This document shows, piece after piece, positions 7,265 to 14,958 of a stretch of DNA of 64,000 nucleotides (position 1 is its first letter; each line of letters begins with the position of its first letter). Below the pieces are notes generated by a model that was not told the DNA's origin, made no database searches, and saw only the letters and a program-made list of their open reading frames with translations. This DNA comes from Bifidobacterium myosotis (lineage in GTDB: Bacteria; Actinomycetota; Actinomycetes; Actinomycetales; Bifidobacteriaceae), in assembly GCF_002259745.1 (NCBI RefSeq), contig NZ_MWWW01000004.1, forward strand, positions 1 to 64,000, given 5' to 3'. The position numbers and the translations under genes are program-made.

Positions 7265-8145
7265 AGAACAAGAAAATCGGATCGACGCTCGGCAGCATCT
7301 TCTCACTGCGCAACATCGCAGTCACCTTCCTGGTAGTGTATTTCGCCATTTTCCTCGCCTATCCAATCTACAAGGCGTTCGCAGGAAGCCTCCACGACTG
7401 GAATCCGCTGATTGGCACCTACGAGTGGGTGGGGTTTGCGAACTTCGCACAGATCCTCACCGACAAGCTGTTCTGGACGTCCATGCTGAACACGGTGGTG
7501 TTCGCCGGGGTATCGACGGTTTTCCGTATCGTCCTCGGCCTGGGACTGGCACTGCTGCTGAGCGCCAAGATCGTCAAGCAGAAGGACACATTGCGCGGCC
7601 TGTTCTACATGCCGACCATCACGCCGCTCGTGGCGGTCTCCTTCGTCTGGATGTGGATGTTCGACCCCCAGTTCGGCATGATCGACAAAGTCACGGGGCT
7701 GAATATCAACTGGCTGCACGACACCAAATGGGCCATGCCCGCAATCATCATCATGACCATCTGGAAGGATTTCGGCTACGCGACCGTCCTCTATCTCGCC
7801 GGCATCATGAACCTGCCACGTGACGTGTACGAGGCCGCAGCAATCGACGGCGCGAACTCCGTGCAAATCTTCTTCAAGATCACACTGCCGTTGCTGAAAT
7901 CCACCACGCTGTTCATCGTCATCACCTCGCTGATCAGTTACCTGCAGGCATACGTGCAGATCCTCGTCATGACCGAAGGCGGCCCGGGAACCTCGACGTA
8001 CACGATCAGCTACCTGATCTTCGACCAGGCGTTCCAGAAGTACAACTTCGGCGTCGCCTCGGCCCAGGCCGTCGTGCTGTTCCTGTTCACCGGCATCCTC
8101 ACACTCGTCATGTTCAAGGTTTCGGGAGATTCGGAGCTGTCATGA
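7261..8145 (+). CDS. Sugar ABC transporter permease (MalF-like)
   Basis: A 294-residue membrane protein with about six hydrophobic segments (for example VTFLVVYFAIFLAYPI). The binding-protein-dependent transport EAA loop near residues 195-215 reads YEAAAIDGANSVQIFFKITL, which contacts the ATPase subunit. The ribosome site is GAGGTGAG, 6 nt before the ATG. It overlaps the next permease by 4 nt. No ATPase gene is encoded nearby, so a shared MsiK-type ATPase elsewhere is likely, as is usual in bifidobacteria. Confidence 0.93.
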   Translation: MKNKKIGSTLGSIFSLRNIAVTFLVVYFAIFLAYPIYKAFAGSLHDWNPLIGTYEWVGFANFAQILTDKLFWTSMLNTVVFAGVSTVFRIVLGLGLALLLSAKIVKQKDTLRGLFYMPTITPLVAVSFVWMWMFDPQFGMIDKVTGLNINWLHDTKWAMPAIIIMTIWKDFGYATVLYLAGIMNLPRDVYEAAAIDGANSVQIFFKITLPLLKSTTLFIVITSLISYLQAYVQILVMTEGGPGTSTYTISYLIFDQAFQKYNFGVASAQAVVLFLFTGILTLVMFKVSGDSELS

Positions 8146-8966
8146 AAAAAAAGCACAACATCGCGGGAATCATCCTGACAATATTCCTGTTCGTCATAGC
8201 CTTCATCACCATCGTCCCGTTCATCTGGATGCTCATCTCCTCGTTCGCCCCGAACAGTGAGATCGTCAAGGTCACAGGCGGCCTGTTCCCCGCCCCGACG
8301 ACCGTCGAGAACTACATCAACATCCAGGAGAAGTTCAACTTCCTGCGCCTGTTCGCCAACTCGCTGTTCGTGGCGACGGTCAAGACAGTCATCGCGATCT
8401 ACACAAGCGCCGTGCTCGGCTTCGTGTTCTCCAAGATGCGCTTCCGCGGCCGGAACCTACTGTTCGGCATCGTGATGAGCACGATGATGATCCCCTGGGC
8501 CGTGACCATCATCCCCCAGTACGAGATGTTCACCAACTGGGGCCTGCAGGACACCTACTCCTCGCTGGTGCTGCCCGGCCTCATCAGCGCCTTCGGCATC
8601 TTCCTGTTCCGCCAGTCCATCGGCGGCATCTCCGACGAGCTTATCGAAGCGGCAAAGCTCGATGGCGCCTCCGACGCCAAGATCTTCCACAGCATCATCC
8701 TGCCAATGAGCCACAACACCATCGCGGCATTGGCGATCTTCACGTTCCTGTGGAACTGGGAGGACTACCTGTGGCCGTTCCTCATGATCACCGATGAGAA
8801 CAAGCAGCTGCTGGCCGTCGGCCTGAAGGCCTTCAACGGCCAATACGGCACCGACTACGGCGGCCTGTTCGCGGCCACCTCACTGGCCATCATCCCCGTG
8901 ATCATCGTCTACATGATCTTCCAGAAGCAGTTCATCGCCGGCATCGCGACCGGCTCCGGCAAGTAA
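8142..8966 (+). CDS. Sugar ABC transporter permease (MalG-like)
   Basis: A 274-residue inner-membrane protein that starts MKKKHNIAGIILTIFLFVIA and has six predicted membrane segments. Its EAA loop (IEAAKLDGASDAKIFHSIIL) and the C-terminal FQKQFIAGIATGSGK are typical of MalG-type carbohydrate permeases. Its start overlaps the stop of the first permease (ATGA), so the two are coupled and form the membrane channel together. A long hairpin follows the stop. Confidence 0.93.
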   Translation: MKKKHNIAGIILTIFLFVIAFITIVPFIWMLISSFAPNSEIVKVTGGLFPAPTTVENYINIQEKFNFLRLFANSLFVATVKTVIAIYTSAVLGFVFSKMRFRGRNLLFGIVMSTMMIPWAVTIIPQYEMFTNWGLQDTYSSLVLPGLISAFGIFLFRQSIGGISDELIEAAKLDGASDAKIFHSIILPMSHNTIAALAIFTFLWNWEDYLWPFLMITDENKQLLAVGLKAFNGQYGTDYGGLFAATSLAIIPVIIVYMIFQKQFIAGIATGSGK

Positions 8967-8968
8967 TA

Positions 8969-9033
8969 CGATAGGGGTTTCGTCCCATACCGGGAACCCT
9001 CAACCATCCCGGTACGGGACGAAACCCCTATCG
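8969..9033 (+). terminator. 27-bp inverted repeat between permease and GH31 genes
   Basis: Arms 8969-8995 and 9007-9033 pair over 27 bp with one mismatch around an 11-nt loop. The hairpin could end or attenuate transcription from the transporter genes before the GH31 gene. No T run follows immediately (TATTT appears about 15 bp later), so it may act partly as an RNA-stabilising structure. Confidence 0.6.
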
Positions 9034-9081
9034 GCATCGCAACGTTATTTCTCCTCATCCAGATTCAAACTCGGGGGAAAC

Positions 9082-11577
9082 ATGTCTCAATCACCCAATC
9101 CAAACGACTTCCGCATCACCGCGAATCCAACCATGAAATCGGATTCGCTTATCAGCGGCGATCACTGGCGCATCGGAATCATCACGGACTCTCTGGTCCG
9201 CTTCGAATGGTCGGACAGCGGGATCTTCGAGGACCATCCCACACAAACCGTCTTCAACCGGGATTTCGGGGCAGCGCCCCGTTTCACGGTCACGGAACGT
9301 GACGGCCGGGTGATTATCGACACCGCGGCCCTGTACATCACGTACGACAAGCTTCCCTTCAGCAAAGAAGGCCTCAGCGTCGTCGTAAAGGGAGTTTCCA
9401 ACTCGCAGTTCAACACCTGGCATTACGGGGACGAGCAGAAGGGAAACCTCAAAGGAACGGCACGCACGCTCGATGAAGCGGATGGTGAAATCCCGCTCGG
9501 CGAAGGCGTGATATCACGGGACGGATGGGCGATCATCGACGACTCCGCATCGAATGTCATAACGACAGGCGAGGAGGTGAACGGCAAGCCCAATCCGTTC
9601 GGAAGTTGGGTCGTCCCACGCACCCATACCGAAACCGACCTGTATTTCTTCGGCTATGGTCACCGGTACATCGAGGCCGTACGGGATTTCTACCGGCTCA
9701 CCGGTCCGACCCCGCTGCTGCCGCGCTTCGCGCTCGGCAACTGGTGGAGCCGCTACTACCGTTACACGCAGGACGAGTATCTTGCATTGATGGACAGATT
9801 CAAGAACGAGGGGATTCCTTTCACGACAGCCGTGATCGACATGGACTGGCATCTCGTGGACGATGTGGACCCCAAGTACGGCTCCGGCTGGACCGGATAC
9901 ACATGGAACCGGAAGCTATTCCCCAATCCTTCGGAGTTCCTGACCAATTTGCATGAGCGCGGCCTCAGGACCACGCTCAACGTGCATCCGCGCGACGGCA
10001 TCCGCGCCTACGAGGAGGCCTACCCTGAAATCGCAGAAAAAGTGGGCATCGACCCGAAGACGAAGGAGTCCGTGGAGTTCGACCTCACGAATCCAGTTTT
10101 CATGGAAGCATACTTCGCCATGCACCATGACATGGAAGACGAAGGAGTGGATTTCTGGTGGTTGGATTGGCAGCAGGGTGGGGTGACGCGGCAGAAGGGA
10201 TTGGATCCGTTGTGGATGCTCAACCACATGCACTACCTCGACTCCGGGCGCGACGGCCGTTGGCCATTGACCTTCTCCCGGTACGCGGGCCCCGGCTCGC
10301 ACCGCTACCCGGTGGGCTTCTCAGGGGACACGGTGGTCACCTGGGAGTCGCTGAAGTTCCAGCCGTACTTCACCGCCACAGCCTCGAACATCGGATACGG
10401 CTGGTGGAGCCACGACATCGGCGGCCACATGTTCGGCTACCGCGACGAGGAGCTCGAGGCCCGTTGGTATCAGCTCGGCACGTTCAGCCCCATCAACCGC
10501 CTCCACTCCAGCAGCTCACCCTTCAGCGGCAAGGAGCCGTGGAACTTCAGCCACACGATCTCGGATACGATGGTGGACTCATTGCGTCTGCGCCACGAGT
10601 TCATCCCGTACCTGTATTCGATGAACTGGCGCGCGGCCGTCGAGGGCCGTCCGCTGATCGAACCGATGTACTGGCAGGCGCCGGAAAACCCCGACGCATA
10701 CGAGGTGCCGGATGAGTTCCGCTTTGGCACCGAACTCATCGTCTCCCCTGTGGTCACTCCGAACGACAAGGCAGCCATGAGAGGCCGGGCGGATGTCTGG
10801 CTTCCACAGGGCACTTGGTTCGACTTCTTCGACGGCCGGCGCTACACGTCATCCGCCGCCAACGGTCGACGCCTCGAAGCATGGAGAGCAATCGACCGCA
10901 TCCCCGTGTTCGCCAAGGCCGGAGCCATCATACCTTTGCAGAAACTGCCGGATGGCGAGAACATCAACTCAACTATGAATCCATCGGCTTTGCGTGTGCT
11001 GGTATTCCCCGGCGCGAATGGCACATTCACCATGCATGAGGACGACGGAACGCCGGCTGCACCAACCGCTGACACGAGGATGATATTGCAGTGGGGAAAC
11101 GGATGCCGATTCTCGATAGAACCGGCATCCGGCGCCATCGACGCACTACCATCCACACGCGAGTGGTCGGTGGTGTTCCGTGGCGTGGCGCCATCCAACG
11201 CAACCGCCGTCCATGTCACCGTGGACGATCACCCAGTCGATTCGGCTGGACTCGTTGCATATGATGAAGGCAGGTTGAGCCTGACAGTCACGGTCCCGGA
11301 TGTCCCATCGACATCCATGCTGTCCATCGTGATAGACGATGGGCCGGCAATCGCAGCCAATCCGGTCGAGCAGGATGTGACAGACCTGCTGCTGCACGCC
11401 CAGATGCTGTACCGCACCAAGGAGCTCGCACTGAACGCCGTGCATGAGCTTGGAGTCGACGCCATCAGCGCCATCCGCACCATGAACCGAGGCCCACGCT
11501 ACGACAAAGACTTCTGGGTGACCGAAATGCCGGACGCCGTATCCGCAGCCATCCAGGAAATCCTCCTACGCTCCTGA
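9082..11577 (+). CDS. GH31 glycoside hydrolase (alpha-glucosidase/alpha-xylosidase type)
   Basis: An 831-residue cytoplasmic enzyme without a signal peptide. It has an N-terminal galactose-mutarotase-like domain (residues 1-200), a (beta/alpha)8 catalytic domain (about 210-580) and beta-sandwich C-terminal domains. The nucleophile Asp lies in DFWWLDWQQGG, the acid/base Asp in YPVGFSGDTVV, and the family block SHDIGGHMFGYRDEELEARW is present. GH31 enzymes release alpha-linked glucose or xylose; which one is not clear here. It ends the LacI-controlled ABC operon and should act on the imported oligosaccharide. A second GH31 at 34016-36691 shares a nearly identical core. Confidence 0.92.
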   Translation: MSQSPNPNDFRITANPTMKSDSLISGDHWRIGIITDSLVRFEWSDSGIFEDHPTQTVFNRDFGAAPRFTVTERDGRVIIDTAALYITYDKLPFSKEGLSVVVKGVSNSQFNTWHYGDEQKGNLKGTARTLDEADGEIPLGEGVISRDGWAIIDDSASNVITTGEEVNGKPNPFGSWVVPRTHTETDLYFFGYGHRYIEAVRDFYRLTGPTPLLPRFALGNWWSRYYRYTQDEYLALMDRFKNEGIPFTTAVIDMDWHLVDDVDPKYGSGWTGYTWNRKLFPNPSEFLTNLHERGLRTTLNVHPRDGIRAYEEAYPEIAEKVGIDPKTKESVEFDLTNPVFMEAYFAMHHDMEDEGVDFWWLDWQQGGVTRQKGLDPLWMLNHMHYLDSGRDGRWPLTFSRYAGPGSHRYPVGFSGDTVVTWESLKFQPYFTATASNIGYGWWSHDIGGHMFGYRDEELEARWYQLGTFSPINRLHSSSSPFSGKEPWNFSHTISDTMVDSLRLRHEFIPYLYSMNWRAAVEGRPLIEPMYWQAPENPDAYEVPDEFRFGTELIVSPVVTPNDKAAMRGRADVWLPQGTWFDFFDGRRYTSSAANGRRLEAWRAIDRIPVFAKAGAIIPLQKLPDGENINSTMNPSALRVLVFPGANGTFTMHEDDGTPAAPTADTRMILQWGNGCRFSIEPASGAIDALPSTREWSVVFRGVAPSNATAVHVTVDDHPVDSAGLVAYDEGRLSLTVTVPDVPSTSMLSIVIDDGPAIAANPVEQDVTDLLLHAQMLYRTKELALNAVHELGVDAISAIRTMNRGPRYDKDFWVTEMPDAVSAAIQEILLRS

Positions 11578-11581
11578 AGCC

Positions 11582-11624
11582 GGTGTTGTCCCGTGACCAT
11601 CGCCAACGGTCACGGGACAACACC
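11582..11624. terminator. Bidirectional terminator between GH31 and esterase genes
   Basis: A 17-bp perfect stem (11582-11598 with 11608-11624, 9-nt loop) lies between two convergent genes, directly after the GH31 stop. It can serve both transcripts. Confidence 0.7.
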
Positions 11625-11655
11625 ACTCGCCAAACCGTTCTGAACCATATCCCGT

Positions 11656-12669
11656 CTACATGACCTCGTAGGTGAAGTCGCGCGCCTGGTCCAGCACAAT
11701 GCCACTTTCCGGCAGCCACGGCATGCCCACGGGGAACACATGCCCCAGTGATTCCCCCTTGGCGGGACGCGGGTCATGGAGCTCGAAATCCACCGGCACA
11801 CGGGCCAGTTCGGCCGCCAACGCCAAGGTCTCGCACTGGAGGAAATCATCCGAGCTCGTGGCCAAGAACAGCGGAGGCATCCCACACCGGGCCAGTCCTC
11901 TCAGCGACAACGCCAGATCCCAATCGGCGGCATCCAGAAAGGACCCGAACAAGTCACCGGAAATCACCCGCACCATGTCCGGTTCAGCCGTCTCGACGCC
12001 AGAACCTCCACCCGCATACACGCCCAGATCATACTTCCCCGACACCAGGAAACCATACCGCAGCCCCGTAGGACCGAACCCATACCCGTCACGGTCAATC
12101 AGCCCCGCATCGCCCTGGATCGCCAACGTGAACAAGGCAAGACACGCACCGGCCGAATCACCCGTGATACCGACACGGCCCATATCGATGGGATAATCCC
12201 CGGCATGCGCGGACAACCAATTGACCGCAGCGTTCACATCCTGCAACTGGCCCAGAAAATCAGCCTGGGGAAACACACGATAGCCGACCGATACCACGGC
12301 GAACCCACGCCGGGCCAACGCAAGACAGAAATTCCGGTTCAACTCCTTGTATCCATAGACGAACCCACCACCATGCACATCGATGTACACGGGCAGGCTG
12401 CGCCCAGCCCTGACGACGGCCTCATGCGGGATATACGCGTCAAGCAGATGAGCGCGCATACCATCCTCGATATACGGGATATCCCTGAACTCATCGACGT
12501 CCCCGGCCGGACCGTAATAGGGAATGCGGTTGCGATCCGTCCGACAACAGCCGAGACGGAACCGCAGGATCATCTCCCGCGCCGCACGGTCCAACCCGTC
12601 CAAATCCTCATCAACGGGAGTCCACGAACGGAACAGTTCAACATCATCACCGGCAACAGAAACTTCCAT
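11656..12669 (-). CDS. Alpha/beta hydrolase, HSL-type esterase
   Basis: A 337-residue hydrolase of the hormone-sensitive-lipase/acetyl-esterase group. The oxyanion motif is VYIDVHGGGFVYG, the nucleophile elbow GDSAGA, and the acid and histidine lie in ATSSDDFL and SLGHVFPVG. Such enzymes often deacetylate plant oligosaccharides or hydrolyse short-chain esters. The start at 12669 is chosen because GGAGGGGATTGGT precedes it; a longer frame to 12759 has no ribosome site. It faces the GH31 gene and is divergent from another hydrolase at 12918. The substrate is unknown. Confidence 0.85.
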   Translation of the reverse strand: MEVSVAGDDVELFRSWTPVDEDLDGLDRAAREMILRFRLGCCRTDRNRIPYYGPAGDVDEFRDIPYIEDGMRAHLLDAYIPHEAVVRAGRSLPVYIDVHGGGFVYGYKELNRNFCLALARRGFAVVSVGYRVFPQADFLGQLQDVNAAVNWLSAHAGDYPIDMGRVGITGDSAGACLALFTLAIQGDAGLIDRDGYGFGPTGLRYGFLVSGKYDLGVYAGGGSGVETAEPDMVRVISGDLFGSFLDAADWDLALSLRGLARCGMPPLFLATSSDDFLQCETLALAAELARVPVDFELHDPRPAKGESLGHVFPVGMPWLPESGIVLDQARDFTYEVM

Positions 12670-12917
12670 ACCAATCCCCTCCAGCATTCGACTCATCATC
12701 GAGCCTGCCACAACACGACAGTCTACCGGAAACCAGCCGCATCCGCACGACGCCATCATCGGCCGATTCCAACGCCCGAACCCAGGACCACCTCACACCG
12801 ACCACCATCCAACAGGAACCCGAACCGCCCCCACTCCCCCACATGCCCGTAACCTTCACCCACTAGATTTAGTCATGCGGGCAAGGGATGCCCGCAACAA
12901 CAGAAGGGGGCCGGCGC

Positions 12918-13751
12918 ATGGCCAAGGACAGAACGGAAAGCAAGTACTTCACCGTCGACACGGACATCGAACTGCACTACCTGGACAGGGGCGAGGGCGA
13001 CGCCATCGTGTTCATCCCCGGGCTGTCCTACTCCGGCGAGATCTTCACCCACCAGATCGAGCACTTCTCCAAGACCCACCGCGTGATTGCCGTGGACCCG
13101 CGCGGGCAGGGCCTGTCCACCAAAACCGTGCACGGCAACGACTACGTCACCCACGGCACGGACCTCATCAAACTCACCCAGGGACTCGGCCTGAAGAACA
13201 TCGTGCTGGTCGGATGGTCCACCGGCAACCTCGAGGTCTGGTCCTACCTCAAACAGAACGGCATCGACAGCGTCAGGGGCGCAGTCACCATCGACATGAG
13301 CCCACTGCCCATGAACCCCGACCCCACTGCCTGGACCGAGGGCACGATCCCGGAACTGTCCGAGGCCGCGTCCACCGTGCTCACCAACCCTCAAGGCGCC
13401 TCCGCGTTCTGGTACGAGTACCTCACCCAGGTCATGCTCCAGCACACGCCCGAACCCGACGAACTCGAATACCTGCTCGACATGGGCCGGCGTACGCCCT
13501 ACTGGATCGTCCACGAACTGTTCTGCAACGCGATCTTCAGCAACTACCTCGACATCGCCAAGGAGGCCGCCAGGAGGATCCCGACCCTCATGTACATCGC
13601 CGAGCACTGGGCCGACATTGCCGAATCCTGGTACAACAAGCAATGCCCCGAAACCCCCACCTACGTGATGGGCGGACACCTCATGGCCTACGAGTATCCC
13701 GACGAATTCAACACAAGGCTTGACCAGTTCCTCGACTCGCTCGACAAGTGA
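12918..13751 (+). CDS. Alpha/beta-fold hydrolase
   Basis: A 277-residue protein with an alpha/beta hydrolase_1 fold: the HG-type segment IVFIPGLSYSGEIF near residue 37, strand and turn VIAVDPRGQGLST, and the nucleophile elbow VLVGWSTGNLEVW. A late His (MGGHLMAYEYPDEF) fits the triad. There is no signal peptide. ATG 12918 has AGAAGGGGGCC upstream and is preferred to the ATG at 12888. It is divergent from the HSL esterase with a 248-bp shared promoter region. The family includes esterases, haloperoxidase-like and lactone hydrolases; the substrate cannot be inferred. Confidence 0.82.
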   Translation: MAKDRTESKYFTVDTDIELHYLDRGEGDAIVFIPGLSYSGEIFTHQIEHFSKTHRVIAVDPRGQGLSTKTVHGNDYVTHGTDLIKLTQGLGLKNIVLVGWSTGNLEVWSYLKQNGIDSVRGAVTIDMSPLPMNPDPTAWTEGTIPELSEAASTVLTNPQGASAFWYEYLTQVMLQHTPEPDELEYLLDMGRRTPYWIVHELFCNAIFSNYLDIAKEAARRIPTLMYIAEHWADIAESWYNKQCPETPTYVMGGHLMAYEYPDEFNTRLDQFLDSLDK

Positions 13752-13761
13752 CCCATCGCAG

Positions 13762-13801
13762 TCCGCCGGCCCCGCCCGTCCCCATCGCGGAGGCCGGCGG
13801 A
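13762..13801 (+). terminator. Terminator hairpin after the alpha/beta hydrolase
   Basis: TCCGCCGGCC at 13762-13771 pairs with GGCCGGCGGA at 13792-13801 over a 20-nt loop, followed by TGTTCTT. It lies just past the stop codon. Confidence 0.6.
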
Positions 13802-13923
13802 TGTTCTTGTCAGGCAGGCCGCGGACATGGCATGAATACGCCTTCTGCCACGGGAGCGATCCCCGCTCTTTCAATTCCGGTAGAAATGTACCGGCAGGGA
13901 AACCGCGTCCCTATGCTGCAGCC

Positions 13924-14502
13924 ATGACGAACATCAACGAGACCCCGCAGAACCATCCTTGCGCCGATACCGGGACCAGTATGGATTCCGAAACCGGCAT
14001 GCGGCGGGATGCCGCCGGGAATCCGCAGCACGATACGAACCCCGCCTCCGGCGGCACGGGACGGCCGGCGCCCTCCAATGTTTCCGGATGCGAAACCATC
14101 GGCTCGCTGGTGCACGATCTGCTCGAGCGGATCGACGAGATCCAGCAGGGAAAGCAGGACAGCGTCCCCACCGGATCCCGTGACATCGACTCGGCCATCC
14201 AAGGCCTGTGGCCCGGACAGCTTGTCCTCATCGCGGGACGGCCGGGCATGGGCGAGTCGGTGCTCGGACTGGATTTCGCACGGGCCGCCGCATTGCGGCA
14301 TCATATGGCAACGGTCGTGTTCAGTTCGACGATGAGCTCCGCTGAGCTGGCGCAGCACGTCGTCTCCGCCGGGACGGACATCCCGATGACGACGCTGAAT
14401 CACGGCAGATACCTGGACGGCGTGACGGACGAACGGTGGAACCGCCTGAACGAGACTCCCCTGCCAGCCGCCCCGACATACGAAAAACGGGACGAAAAGT
14501 AA
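13924..14502 (+). CDS. Truncated DnaB-like ATPase with an altered Walker A motif
   Basis: 192 residues. After an unstructured N-terminal half, residues 55-180 match the start of the DnaB helicase C-terminal (RecA-like) domain: VPTGSRDIDSAIQGLWPGQL, VLIAGRPGMGESVLGLDFAR, VVFSSTMSSAELAQHVVSAG. The P-loop lysine is glutamate (GMGES instead of GMGKS), and the protein stops before Walker B and the DNA-binding loops. It cannot be a replicative helicase or a normal ATPase. It may be a decayed dnaB duplicate or a protein reused for binding DnaB or DNA. No strong ribosome site was seen. Confidence 0.65.
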   Translation: MTNINETPQNHPCADTGTSMDSETGMRRDAAGNPQHDTNPASGGTGRPAPSNVSGCETIGSLVHDLLERIDEIQQGKQDSVPTGSRDIDSAIQGLWPGQLVLIAGRPGMGESVLGLDFARAAALRHHMATVVFSSTMSSAELAQHVVSAGTDIPMTTLNHGRYLDGVTDERWNRLNETPLPAAPTYEKRDEK

Positions 14503-14518
14503 GTCAGCGACGAGGCCA

Positions 14519-14602
14519 TGTTACGTTTCGTCCCGTTTCGGGGTGTCAAAATGGGACGAAACGTAACATTACTTCGTTTGAAACTTACGTTTCGTCCCGT
14601 TA
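14519..14602. repeat. Hairpin and extra copy of a TTACGTTTCGTCCC repeat
   Basis: TGTTACGTTTCGTCCC at 14519-14534 pairs perfectly with 14553-14568 (16 bp, 18-nt loop), forming a terminator-like hairpin after the DnaB-like gene. A third copy, TTACGTTTCGTCCCGTTA, follows at about 14585-14602. The three copies suggest either a protein-binding array or repeat-driven decay. Confidence 0.6.
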
Positions 14603-14778
14603 CCGGCCCGCTACTGGGCGCGCGCCACAGTTTGCGCCACAGTCACCCAGCACAAACCCCGCAAGATGACCCGGACCGCGCACAAACCAGTCCGCAAACG
14701 GTACCGCAACCAGTCCGTAATCGGTGCCGCAACCGGTACCTCACACGACCGACACCGGTCCGTCTCCATCAGCAACGT

Positions 14779-14906
14779 CACTCAGCCAACACCACTCAGC
14801 CAACACCACTCAGCCAACACCACTCAGCCAACACCACTCAGCCAACACCACTCAGCCAACACCACTCAGCCAAGCGCCACTCGGCCAACACCACGCAGCC
14901 AAGCGC
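14779..14906. repeat. 14-bp tandem repeat, about nine units
   Basis: The unit CACTCAGCCAACAC is repeated six times without change at 14779-14862. Three diverged units follow (ending CAAGCGC or with a G substitution) to 14906. It lies just beyond the 3' end of the ABC exporter operon. The unit length is not a multiple of 3, so a coding role is unlikely. The rest of 14503-14958 holds no gene. Confidence 0.9.
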
Positions 14907-14958
14907 CAAGCCGATGGAGAGCAACCAGGCATCACCCAGCACGACTACTCCAGCCCCG

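Noticed and set aside
14779-14906. CRISPR array
   Set aside because: The units are contiguous, without spacers, and no cas gene is near.
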